25,759 nt of DNA from CAITNM01 sp037138055 (GTDB taxonomy: Bacteria > Pseudomonadota > Alphaproteobacteria > Paracaedibacterales > CAITNM01). How positions within the stretch are numbered: position 1 is the first letter of the stretch; each line of letters starts with the position of its first letter. The notes beneath the pieces were generated by a model. The model did not search any database. It saw nothing but the letters and a program-made list of their open reading frames with translations, and was not told the origin of the DNA. The DNA lies in the NCBI GenBank assembly GCA_037138055.1, contig JBAXJB010000022.1, positions 1 to 25,759 on the forward strand, read 5' to 3'. Of the stretch, positions 1-7,843 are shown piece after piece. Position numbers and translations under genes: made by a program.

Positions 1-106
1 TCTCAGACTACTCGGTTTTTATGTTGATTCTACTAGGGCGTCCATATATGACGCTTTACCTCTCGCTTTCATCATCCACACTCCTCCTCCAACTTCCACC
101 CTTCCC

Positions 107-122
107 TGGCATGATTCTTGTA
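107..122 (+). promoter_or_regulatory. Sigma-54-type (-24/-12) promoter of fliD
   Basis: The 16 bases TGGCATGATTCTTGTA fit the RpoN consensus TGGCACG-N4-TTGCA, with the -24 GG and correct spacing. The -12 element reads GT instead of GC. Transcription would begin about 12 bases downstream, near 132, leaving a leader of roughly 28 nt before the ATG at 160. A similarly placed element precedes the flagellin gene at 17702-17717, which supports both calls. RpoN control of late flagellar genes is established in Caulobacter; its use here is inferred. Confidence 0.6.
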
Positions 123-159
123 TATAAAAACAAGAAACCAAAAGAAAAAAAGCACTGCC

Positions 160-1980
160 ATGCCAATTGAAAGCACTGTTGGTAAAGCCGTTATAGATCC
201 AAAGGGGCATAAAGCACCTCGGGTGGGGCGCAGCTATGGTGGCGTTGACATGGTTGATATGGGTGCGCAAATTAAAGCAGCCACCCTATCAAGCGTACAA
301 AAACAAAGCGATGATCTAGAAAGAAACAAAGCCGTTGTTTTGCCTGCAATTACGACATTACAAGCAAAGCTCCAATCATTACGTGCCGATGCCGTTGCAC
401 TAAGTAATTCCCTAGGGAGCATGACTGGTGTTTCTAATACCTTTAAAGACCTTCAATCATCTGTTGTGAAATCAGGGGAATTTTCCACCGCAAACTATGT
501 TGATGTAACTATTGATAATACCGTTGCTGAAGCCACAACCAATGCCATAGCAATTCGTGTAACACAACTCGCTGTTGTTGACTCACGCATCACCAACACC
601 GCCACAATTTTAAAAGCAGATGGTTCATCTCCAATTACTTCGGCTGACGATGCACTAGGTATAGCAGGTAGCTTCACCATTAACGGAGGCAGCACAATTA
701 CCGTATCAGCAACTGATACTTTGCATTCCATTGTTTCATCCATTAACAATTCAAATTCAAATGTGCACGCCAGTTACAGTCAAAATGGCTCAAACTACTA
801 CCTAACCTTAAATGGCTCAAACATCGCAACGGTACTTACGTTTGTTGACGATGGAAATTTACTGCAAAACCACTTTGGCATTAACACAACTACCCCTACC
901 GATTTATCAAGGCTTCAAGCGCAAGTGCAGTGTGATGTTATTGACGGTGCAAACGGAGTAGTTACAAAAACCTATTCCTTTAACAACAATGTCGTTACAA
1001 ACTTAATCCCAGGCGTGACGCTAAAATTGCTGAGCACCACAAAAAACAGTGCCGGTGGCTATGACAACCTAAACATAAGCATTAGTCACAACACAGAAAA
1101 AACATGCGAAGGCATTGTTACTTTTTTCCAGCACTATAACGAAATTCAAGAAATAATAAATCGCAACCTAATGATGGATGACGAAGGCAATCCCCTTGAT
1201 CCAGAGGCCTCAATGATAAGGTCTCCCTTAATCAAAAAACTGCGCGAACAATTAGCCACCATTTCTAATTTTAGCGTACTTGGCGCCAGTGTAAGCGACT
1301 ATAGAACTTGTGCCGATATTGGAATTGTTCGCGATGAAACCGCAACAGGATTTCAAACCGGAACATTCACTGTGCCAGATGCTCAAAAAGTTTTAGCCGC
1401 CATTAACAACAATTTTGAAAAAGTAAAAAGGCTATTTGGAAACTACCCAACTGTTTCAAACACTAATTTTTCCGTGTCTGATTTGGGCCCAACAATAGAC
1501 CCTATAATTGCAGGACAACCCATATCAGTTACCTATAGCAATATTGGTGGCTCGTACTACGCAAGGTTTACATGTGGAAGCCATGACACCGGAAACGTTT
1601 TGCAAACAAGCTCTACGCGTTTGGCAGGTCAAAAAGGTTCCGTATTTCAAAATATTGCCATTGATTACCAAGGCGCCCCTATATCACCCGGAAGTTCAAC
1701 AACCTTTACAATGACTGCTACCCAGGGGCTTGCGGCCGCGTCTGCCACCACATTAAAGCAAACCCTAGATAGCGAAACAGGTGACTTTGCCGTTGAGGTA
1801 AAAAGGTTAAAGCAAGTAAATGATAAGCTGAAAGACAAAGTAAAAGCTGTTGAAAAAAGAGCCGAAAGAGATGAAAAAATATGGATGGCGAAAGCCGCCC
1901 GTGTAGACGCAACACGAGCATATTATGAAAATTTCTCGAAGCAATTAGAAGGCATGTTTAATAGCAATAATAGACACTAG
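160..1980 (+). CDS. fliD: Flagellar hook-associated protein 2 (filament cap) FliD
   Basis: This 606-residue protein fits FliD, the cap that directs flagellin polymerisation at the filament tip. The N-terminus carries the usual glycine-rich start (SYGGVDMVDMGAQ) and a helical segment (roughly residues 25-85). A flagellin-hook-IN-like stretch (SFTINGGSTITVSATDTL) lies near residues 165-185. The C-terminal 65 residues form a charged helix ending in AYYENFSKQLEGMFNSNNRH, typical of FliD. An in-frame TTG at 118 would lengthen the protein, but it lies inside the sigma-54-like promoter, so ATG 160 is preferred despite a weak purine-rich ribosome site. The gene ends 9 bases before fliS, which supports the call. 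Family assignment is fairly sure. Confidence 0.85.
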   Translation: MPIESTVGKAVIDPKGHKAPRVGRSYGGVDMVDMGAQIKAATLSSVQKQSDDLERNKAVVLPAITTLQAKLQSLRADAVALSNSLGSMTGVSNTFKDLQSSVVKSGEFSTANYVDVTIDNTVAEATTNAIAIRVTQLAVVDSRITNTATILKADGSSPITSADDALGIAGSFTINGGSTITVSATDTLHSIVSSINNSNSNVHASYSQNGSNYYLTLNGSNIATVLTFVDDGNLLQNHFGINTTTPTDLSRLQAQVQCDVIDGANGVVTKTYSFNNNVVTNLIPGVTLKLLSTTKNSAGGYDNLNISISHNTEKTCEGIVTFFQHYNEIQEIINRNLMMDDEGNPLDPEASMIRSPLIKKLREQLATISNFSVLGASVSDYRTCADIGIVRDETATGFQTGTFTVPDAQKVLAAINNNFEKVKRLFGNYPTVSNTNFSVSDLGPTIDPIIAGQPISVTYSNIGGSYYARFTCGSHDTGNVLQTSSTRLAGQKGSVFQNIAIDYQGAPISPGSSTTFTMTATQGLAAASATTLKQTLDSETGDFAVEVKRLKQVNDKLKDKVKAVEKRAERDEKIWMAKAARVDATRAYYENFSKQLEGMFNSNNRH

Positions 1981-1989
1981 GATTAAAAA

Positions 1990-2385
1990 ATGTACAAAAA
2001 ATATAAGCAAACTGCCATACAAGGATTAACGGTTAATCAGCAAATCGCAACTGTTTTGAAAGATATTAATCTGAAACTACAGGAAAGCGAACGTCTGTTC
2101 AGATCCTACAAATTAGCAGCCAGCATAGATACGGGCGAAAAAGCGGTCTATAAATCAATTGCACTTTCTAATGCTATGGAAGATTACATAAACCAAACCC
2201 TGGCACAACAAAAACATACCCCTGAAGTCGCAGATGGCCTGAAAGAATTGCAGCAGCATTTTGACAGCCTTCACAAAACAATCAATCAATATGTGGTTAG
2301 GCGCAATAAAGATTTATACGCAAAAATTACAAACAATTTAACCGCCATGGAAGAATTCTGGGAAGGCTTGCCACCACCTCAGTAG
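1990..2385 (+). CDS. fliS: Flagellin chaperone FliS-like protein
   Basis: This 131-residue all-helical protein begins YKKYKQTAIQGLTVNQQIATVL, matching the start of FliS, in which a short YxxY/Q segment leads into the first helix. FliS binds the C-terminus of flagellin in the cytoplasm, prevents early polymerisation and delivers it to the export gate. The length matches the family. The AGGA at 1979-1982, overlapping the fliD stop, is a well-spaced ribosome site, so the two genes form one transcript. The central region is divergent and another small export chaperone such as FliT cannot be fully excluded, but the order fliD-fliS is the common one. Confidence 0.72.
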   Translation: MYKKYKQTAIQGLTVNQQIATVLKDINLKLQESERLFRSYKLAASIDTGEKAVYKSIALSNAMEDYINQTLAQQKHTPEVADGLKELQQHFDSLHKTINQYVVRRNKDLYAKITNNLTAMEEFWEGLPPPQ

Positions 2386-2408
2386 AAGCAAGATAAGCAT
2401 TTGCTTCT
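2384..2408. terminator. Inverted repeat between convergent genes
   Basis: AGAAGCAA at 2384-2391 and TTGCTTCT at 2401-2408 form a perfect 8-bp stem with a 9-nt loop. It overlaps the fliS stop codon and ends 6 bases before the convergent gene's stop. There is no clear T-tract on either side, so intrinsic termination is only possible. Confidence 0.35.
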
Positions 2409-2413
2409 AACTC

Positions 2414-3883
2414 TTACACAAGATTTAACGCTCCAGTGCTATTCAACAAAAGAAAAAATTGAATCACGCTTATTATACTGTCAGTATCTCTTTTTTCTCG
2501 TTCGTCTAACACATCACAATTTCTGCTCACCCATGTCATTACATTCAATAATGTCTGCAGGCTAATATTCGTAGATCCCAAATACCGGTCTAATGGAACA
2601 AGCGCACTAGCAGGTGTACTAGAACCAGGTACTCTTTCGGGATCTCTTATGTAAAGACGTTGCAATATCTTTGTTAAATTTGTAGCTCCTGCAGGTTCAG
2701 GCACAGGTGCATCAGGTACTGGCACCCTATAAATAGCAGCAAGCTCAGGGGCTACTCTTTGAAAAATACTAGCAAGACTATCCTCTCTATGTTCAGACAT
2801 TGCTTTTATGAATTTATTAACTCTTGAAAGCATATTAATAGTATTCGTTTCATCAAAAGGTATGCCTAAAATAGTTTTTCTTTGATCACTTTCATGAATA
2901 AGTTCTGTTAATGCTAATTGGTAACTGTTTTCCTTAAGAATTCTTGCCCACGTTACCAAAATGTCATTTTTTTTACTCATAACTTCATTAAAGACACTTT
3001 CTTTAATTTTGTGCCCCAACATTTCATCAAAGCAAAACAAAACGCAGTGACATCGTGTGTGTATATTTCCCTCTTCAACATCAAGGTAGCCTTCGGTAAT
3101 TTCTCTGCCAAAACTACGTTCATTATCAATAAGCACAAATTCAGACTCATGACTTCCCGCCATTTTTCTGACACGGCAATTTCGTGCACCGCAATCTTCT
3201 GGCACAGTTAACCAACAAAAAATAGCTAATCTTTGGAACTTCTCTAAATTGAAAGTGTACCCAGGTGAAGCCGATGGCGTGCCCATCAAAACGTCTTCAA
3301 AAGACTCATCTCCCATAAATTTTGATACTAAAAAAGCTTGTCCATTCATCAGAATCACTTCAGCAGGCGGTATGGGGATTTCTTCGTGCCTTGCTTGAAA
3401 AATTGCCTTGAATACGGCATGCGCGGCAACTTCAATGCCTGGCGCTTCCGGCCATTGCTTAAAGCAAAGCATAGTATCTGCATGTTCATAAATGCCAACT
3501 GTACGCGTGCCGCCAATTGCCCGGCGCATTTTTATAGACTCATTATGCTGTGCTGCATGTATTCCTGGTGAAAAGCTACCTTCATGCATTAAAAGACGGT
3601 GTGGATCATCCACTTTGAAAGTAGAGACCAATTCTCTTCCTTTTCCACCAGTCAGCATTGCACAAAGGACTGATATATCAAAAGACTCTAGTCCTGCGTT
3701 GGGCTTTTGTATATGTATAGTTATTAAATTGTCGCTATATGTGCTTTGGTTAGTGAACTCAAAGGGTTCTCCTTTAAATCTTTTATCAAAGCATCTTAAA
3801 AATTCTTCGGCACTAATCACCGGATTACTACCATGCATTGGTAGAAAAAAGTTGAGCAACAAGAACAAGAAAGTGACAAGCAT
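2414..3883 (-). CDS. Exported PI3/PI4-kinase-like protein, candidate effector
   Basis: This 489-residue protein has a hydrophobic N-terminus (MLVTFLFLLLNFFLP) that looks like a signal sequence or anchor. The middle third carries the landmarks of the PI3/PI4-kinase and actin-fragmin-kinase type of atypical kinase. These are a lysine in a beta strand (K142 of MLCFKQWPEAPG), a glutamate in the next helix (E151), a hinge-like strand (AFLVSKFM, 183-190), a catalytic-loop pattern D230-x4-N235 (PEDCGARNCRV) and a metal-binding IDNERSF at 252-258. The last pattern closely resembles the AIDNGLAF of type II PI4-kinases. The C-terminal 200 residues are helical and unrecognised. A GAGAGG ribosome site sits 7 bases before the start. 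Kinase fold is an inference from motif order; activity, substrate (lipid or protein) and secretion route are unknown. No operon partner is evident. Confidence 0.6.
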   Translation of the reverse strand: MLVTFLFLLLNFFLPMHGSNPVISAEEFLRCFDKRFKGEPFEFTNQSTYSDNLITIHIQKPNAGLESFDISVLCAMLTGGKGRELVSTFKVDDPHRLLMHEGSFSPGIHAAQHNESIKMRRAIGGTRTVGIYEHADTMLCFKQWPEAPGIEVAAHAVFKAIFQARHEEIPIPPAEVILMNGQAFLVSKFMGDESFEDVLMGTPSASPGYTFNLEKFQRLAIFCWLTVPEDCGARNCRVRKMAGSHESEFVLIDNERSFGREITEGYLDVEEGNIHTRCHCVLFCFDEMLGHKIKESVFNEVMSKKNDILVTWARILKENSYQLALTELIHESDQRKTILGIPFDETNTINMLSRVNKFIKAMSEHREDSLASIFQRVAPELAAIYRVPVPDAPVPEPAGATNLTKILQRLYIRDPERVPGSSTPASALVPLDRYLGSTNISLQTLLNVMTWVSRNCDVLDEREKRDTDSIISVIQFFLLLNSTGALNLV

Positions 3884-4014
3884 AACAATGCCTCTCTATA
3901 TGGTATTACGTGCTAACTCCACAAAAAATTCATACCTGAATCTACGAGAAAAATTATTAATAATAACGTTTTAAGATGGGATAAATTGAGAGATTTGGAT
4001 CCTGTAATGGGACT

Positions 4015-5364
4015 TTAAATACCAACCCCAAAGGCCTTCAACTGATTCAAAATAGCTTTTAGGTCAGCTTCTGTATTGCCTTCGGCCCTTACAATTAAAG
4101 CACTTTGGGTGTTAGAGGCGCGCACCAACCACCATCCGTGGGGTTCTTCAACGCGCACACCATCAATTGCATTGAATTTTTTGGAAGCTGCTTGAAGCTT
4201 TTCTTTCAACTCATCAATAATTGAAAATTTGTCTTCTTCACGGCATTCCAGGCGTATTTCTGGGGTGCTGTAAGAACTTGGAAGTTGAGCCACCAGGTTG
4301 ACAAAACTGCCATCTAATTTTTGAATGTAATCTGTCAAAAAAACGGCTGCATATATCCCATCATCAAAGCCGTAGTAACTATGTTTGAAAAACATATGGC
4401 CGCTCATTTCGCCGGCAAAGGCCGCATTATTTTGGGCCATCGATTGCTTAATCCACGAATGCCCTGTGCGTTCCATAATCGCCTTGCCACCGGTGGCCGT
4501 GATGGCGCTGAACGTATGATTACTGCATTTAACATCGGCAATAATAGTAGCACCTGGCGCTTCTTGTAAAATGGCAACGCTCAAAATTGCTACTAATTCA
4601 TCACCTGCAAGTATGCGACCCGTTGAATCAACCACGCCAACGCGGTCACCGTCACCATCGAATGCAAAGCCAATGTCACATTTGTGCTGGGCAACAGCAT
4701 CTATTAAGTGTGCCAAATTCTTGGGCTGGCTAGGGTCTGGGTGGTGATTGGGAAAATTGCAGTCAATTTCTGTAAATAGCTTCACATGAAAATGCTGAGG
4801 CAAGGCTTCGCAAAGCGCTTCAACCACAGGTCCTGCAGCACCATTTCCAGCGTCCCAAGCAATGCGTAATGGCTTTTTAAATGCATGACGCTGCACCAGG
4901 CGGTTGATGTACTTTCCAAAAACATGTTCAGCGCTAGTGTAACTACCACCTGCATTTTCAAGGGAGAGCTCTGCCTGCAATGCCAAAATTTGATTCCCGA
5001 AAAAGGGCTTATTGCCCAGGGTAATTTTAATGCCGTTGTCATCTTTTGGGTTATGGGAACCGGTAATCATTAAGGTAGCATCGGCATTCAATTCATAGCC
5101 GGCAAAATAGCTAAACGGCGTTGGGCCAACCCCAATGTCATGCACATGCAGGCCGCAATCGATTAGCGCTTTGCAAAGTGCAGCATGAAGTACAGGTGAA
5201 CTGGCTCTGCCATCACGACACACAACAACGTTTCGCCCACCATTTTTATATAGCAAGCTTCCGAAACGCTGCCCTAGCCAGGTGGAATCGGCCTCGAACA
5301 AATTTTTGCCAAAGGTGCCGCGAACATCATATTCGCGCAAAATAACAGGGTTGGGTGTATGCAT
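4015..5364 (-). CDS. Phosphomannomutase/phosphoglucomutase (AlgC/ManB family)
   Basis: This 449-residue cytoplasmic enzyme interconverts hexose 6-phosphates and 1-phosphates, supplying mannose-1-P or glucose-1-P for nucleotide sugars. All four alpha-D-phosphohexomutase signatures are present in order. They are the phosphoserine loop TGSHNP (Ser103), the metal loop DGDGD (236-240), the sugar loop GEMSGH (318-323) and the phosphate loop within RASNTQS...RAEGNTE (415-432). Length matches the two-specificity PMM/PGM family (about 450-465 residues). The start has AAAAGG 8 bases upstream. It stands alone on its strand, but galU at 9569-10447 would use the glucose-1-P product. The preferred substrate cannot be read from the sequence. 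Confidence 0.9.
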   Translation of the reverse strand: MHTPNPVILREYDVRGTFGKNLFEADSTWLGQRFGSLLYKNGGRNVVVCRDGRASSPVLHAALCKALIDCGLHVHDIGVGPTPFSYFAGYELNADATLMITGSHNPKDDNGIKITLGNKPFFGNQILALQAELSLENAGGSYTSAEHVFGKYINRLVQRHAFKKPLRIAWDAGNGAAGPVVEALCEALPQHFHVKLFTEIDCNFPNHHPDPSQPKNLAHLIDAVAQHKCDIGFAFDGDGDRVGVVDSTGRILAGDELVAILSVAILQEAPGATIIADVKCSNHTFSAITATGGKAIMERTGHSWIKQSMAQNNAAFAGEMSGHMFFKHSYYGFDDGIYAAVFLTDYIQKLDGSFVNLVAQLPSSYSTPEIRLECREEDKFSIIDELKEKLQAASKKFNAIDGVRVEEPHGWWLVRASNTQSALIVRAEGNTEADLKAILNQLKAFGVGI

Positions 5365-5529
5365 GTGTAAAACCTTTTAGAATGCTTAAATAATAAGGGA
5401 AAATTCAGCTTTTTAGAAGCTCTCACCCAAATTCACGTGATATTTCCTTAAAAATTAACGTTTTGATTTCCTCCCTTAAAGCCCAGGCTCTCATTGGTAG
5501 AAAAAGCGTTAAATCGAGAGGAAGTCACC

Positions 5530-6183
5530 ATGGATAATAACAAATTGAAAGACTACGTACAGAACAAACTTTTGCTAGACATTTGGGTAGATGAAAAGGG
5601 TGTAATTGTAAATGTAGATGATGGAATTGTGACCCTAAGCGGTACAGTCCCAAGCTACTTTGGAAAAATTCATGCTGCTGACGTTGTGAAAAAAGTATGG
5701 GGGGTTAAAGGAGTCGTTAATGAACTTCGGGTAAATCTTTCTACGCATCTAAAACGTAATGATCAAGCAATAGCACAAGCTGCTGTAACTGCTCTTGAAT
5801 GGGATATCGCCATACCCACAGATACTATAAAAGTTGTTGTTGAGGATGCAATTGTGACACTTAGTGGGGAAGTTGCCTTTAACACGCAAAGAACACGGGC
5901 TTACAACGACGTCAGGTCACTCTATGGCGTAGAAAATGTAATCAATGCAATTACGTTAAAACCCTCCCCTACTTTTGATGTGCAAGATATTGAAAAAGAA
6001 ATACAGCGAGAATTTCAAAGAAATGCAGCACTTCATGCTCATAAAATAAAGGTAAGAGTAGAAGGAAAAAGGGTGTGTTTATCAGGGCCTGTTAGTTCCT
6101 GGTTTGAATACAAAGAAGCAAACGATGCAGCTTTTGCTGTGCCAGGCGTTCAGGAGGTTCAAAACAACCTTGAAATGATCTAA
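5530..6183 (+). CDS. Three-BON-domain protein
   Basis: This 217-residue protein is built from three BON repeats, each of the form I-x-V-x-V-x-x-G-x-V-x-L-S-G-x-V followed by a helix and a V-x-G-V-x-x-V-x-N strand. They lie at roughly residues 3-70 (VTLSGTVPSY, VKGVVNEL), 78-145 (VTLSGEVAFN, VENVINAI) and 150-217 (VCLSGPVSSW, VQEVQNNL). BON domains bind membranes or other proteins and are common in stress-induced proteins such as OsmY. Unlike OsmY there is no signal peptide, so a cytoplasmic place is likely. The start at 5530 is chosen because GAGAGGAAG ends 6 bases upstream; an in-frame TTG at 5494 lacks such a site. Its exact role is unknown. Confidence 0.85.
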   Translation: MDNNKLKDYVQNKLLLDIWVDEKGVIVNVDDGIVTLSGTVPSYFGKIHAADVVKKVWGVKGVVNELRVNLSTHLKRNDQAIAQAAVTALEWDIAIPTDTIKVVVEDAIVTLSGEVAFNTQRTRAYNDVRSLYGVENVINAITLKPSPTFDVQDIEKEIQREFQRNAALHAHKIKVRVEGKRVCLSGPVSSWFEYKEANDAAFAVPGVQEVQNNLEMI

Positions 6184-6196
6184 CCAAGCGCCTAAA

Positions 6197-6218
6197 AGCT
6201 AGCCTTTCGGGGCTAGCT
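6197..6218 (+). terminator. Hairpin after the BON-domain gene
   Basis: AGCTAGCC (6197-6204) and GGCTAGCT (6211-6218) form a perfect 8-bp stem with a 6-nt loop, 13 bases after the stop codon. The stem is stable, but the following sequence (AATCTCT) is a poor T-tract. It is a probable terminator separating the BON gene from mlaC. Confidence 0.55.
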
Positions 6219-6268
6219 AATCTCTGAGTCTCGCGCCCTCATTTAAACGAATGAAAAGGAGCCTCATT

Positions 6269-6904
6269 ATGGAAATAACGTTCAATAAAAATAAAAGACA
6301 AAAAATCTTTGTGACAGTTTTCATGTGTATGTTTGCATGCTTACTTTCGGCATCGGCACTACATTCTGAAATGGAAGCTAATACGGTAAAAAACAGCAAA
6401 GATGAATCAGTTAAATTTATCAAAAATCTGGTTGATACATGTCTTGAAATTGTGAATGACGATAGTTTGTCCCACGTGGAAAAGCGCCATAAGCTCAGTG
6501 AATATGTGAATAAATTTTTGGATATTGATCGTACTGCACGCGCCGTATTTGCACGTTTGGGGTACAAAAATTTATCACCTGCCGAACAAGAAAAAGTGAA
6601 GAAATACTTAAAACAATATCTGCTACATTTTTACGCAGGAGAAGGCAAATTATCAGCAATGACAGATGCCGAACTTACAAGAGATCCCGTTGCTGAAATC
6701 AGAGGGGACAACTTCGCAGTAACCACCCTTTTTACAAAAAATTCATCGCCAGCAACGAAGATTGTTTGGGTCACCAAAAATCAAAAAATTTACTACATCG
6801 AAATAGATGACATCAACCAAATAATAACCCTTCGGTCTGAAATGCATGCCGCTGTAGGCGAAGGAACATTGATGGACTTCATCAACAATCATTTGGAAGA
6901 GTAA
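6269..6904 (+). CDS. mlaC: MlaC/Ttg2D-family periplasmic phospholipid carrier
   Basis: The 211-residue product has a signal peptide (basic KNKRQK, then a hydrophobic stretch to about residue 32) followed by an MlaC/Ttg2D domain. Diagnostic stretches are FIKNLVDTCLEIV, the helical FLDIDRTARAVFARLGY, LSPAEQEKVKKYLKQYLLHFYA, and the strands with KIVWVTKNQKIYYIEIDD. MlaC ferries phospholipids across the periplasm between MlaA and the MlaFEDB complex. Two in-frame ATGs exist: the one at 6251 lacks a ribosome site, while 6269 has AAAGGAG 7 bases upstream and is chosen. No other mla gene is nearby, so partners must be elsewhere or it may have another lipid-binding role. Length is normal for the family. 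Confidence 0.85.
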   Translation: MEITFNKNKRQKIFVTVFMCMFACLLSASALHSEMEANTVKNSKDESVKFIKNLVDTCLEIVNDDSLSHVEKRHKLSEYVNKFLDIDRTARAVFARLGYKNLSPAEQEKVKKYLKQYLLHFYAGEGKLSAMTDAELTRDPVAEIRGDNFAVTTLFTKNSSPATKIVWVTKNQKIYYIEIDDINQIITLRSEMHAAVGEGTLMDFINNHLEE

Positions 6905-6988
6905 ACATAAGGTCATTTTTTAAGGCACGCTTCCTATAATATAGAGCGATTAGTAGCATTGTCACCCACTACAATTTCTGATTGGATT

Positions 6989-7843
6989 ATGCATAGATAC
7001 ATTAAAATTTTGGGAAATATGACTTTGAAATTTAGCTTACTAAGTTTGTTGATTTTGTTTGGTTTTGGGAAGGTTTATAGCGCGGCATTTGCTGGCACAA
7101 AAGATGATTCAGTTGCACATTCATCGTCGTCGCAAAGCACGCAAGAGCATTTCAGCCTTTATGAAATGTTTGATGCACCAACAAAAAGCAACTTAAGCTA
7201 CGATCAATTTTGTACGGCTTTAAATGTAAGGTCAGCCCCATTAACCGAAGCGCAGTTGGAAGATATTATCTGGTTTTCTCGTGGAGATGTTTCTAAGCTT
7301 CTACATTACATAGGCTGTCTGCCTGAAAAATTGGACACTAGATTCAAACTGTTCGCACCTGGTCATAAAGTGCATATTTTTAAGACAGATCAAGTGCTAG
7401 AAGAAGATCCACACGAATGCACAATTTCGTATGCAATGTGTATAGACGGAAATGACATCCCACGTCTTGAAGAATTAACAGCAGCGCAATGCCGTAAAGT
7501 TAGAGAAATTGGCAACAGTCAAGCCGACTATATTTCCATATTGTTGAACATTTCATCTGACGAGCTTAGCAAAGTTATATTGCTTTATGATGCATGCACA
7601 GATAAAGGCAAAGTTGAAGCAGTATTGTCTAATTTCCTAACGCCCCAGAGAGAAAGTACCATGAGAACTCATAGCTTTTTTGTTAAAGAAACTGATGATT
7701 CATTGCCAAATTTGTTGTCTGATTATTTTTGCGAGCCAAGGCCAACTGATGATTCAGAAGCCTACGAACAATTTCTGGCTGTGCTGTTTCAAGTTTGCTT
7801 GTCACCTGAAAATGTAGAAAGATTATTCCAGGGTATAGAATGA
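6989..7843 (+). CDS. Exported protein of unknown function, first gene of a coupled pair
   Basis: I do not recognise this protein. It has a hydrophobic signal segment (KFSLLSLLILFGFGKVYSAAFA) and then a serine-rich linker. The rest is a mostly helical, acidic body with several cysteines (CTALNV, YIGCLPEK, PHECTISYAMC, TAAQC, YDACTDKG). The start is uncertain. The frame is open from a TTG at 6959; ATG 6989 gives 284 residues and ATG 7019 gives 274 residues with a more compact signal peptide. Neither has a good ribosome site. A TATAAT at 6935-6940 may be the -10 element. Its stop codon overlaps the next start (ATGA at 7840-7843), so the two proteins are likely made together and may act together outside the cytoplasm. 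Confidence 0.7.
   Translation: MHRYIKILGNMTLKFSLLSLLILFGFGKVYSAAFAGTKDDSVAHSSSSQSTQEHFSLYEMFDAPTKSNLSYDQFCTALNVRSAPLTEAQLEDIIWFSRGDVSKLLHYIGCLPEKLDTRFKLFAPGHKVHIFKTDQVLEEDPHECTISYAMCIDGNDIPRLEELTAAQCRKVREIGNSQADYISILLNISSDELSKVILLYDACTDKGKVEAVLSNFLTPQRESTMRTHSFFVKETDDSLPNLLSDYFCEPRPTDDSEAYEQFLAVLFQVCLSPENVERLFQGIE

Noticed and set aside
19..78. Minus-strand 18-codon frame starting MMKARGKASYMDAL with GGAGGAG a few bases upstream, divergent from fliD
   Set aside because: The ribosome site is good, but the product is very short, has no recognised family, and ends inside the window without a following gene to judge; it may be a leader peptide or chance.
2..124. Plus-strand frame open from the window edge to a TAA near 124, possibly the tail of an upstream gene
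   Set aside because: The translated tail is Pro/Thr-rich and unrecognised, and it would overlap the sigma-54-like promoter of fliD; not enough sequence to support a gene.
118..159. TTG start giving a 14-residue extension of FliD
   Set aside because: It lies within the -12 region of the sigma-54-like promoter, so it would not be transcribed, and the extension is lysine-rich unlike FliD N-termini.
3492..3974. Plus-strand 160-codon frame across the kinase-like gene
   Set aside because: It is the reverse shadow of the minus-strand gene, which has a good start, ribosome site and motif order.
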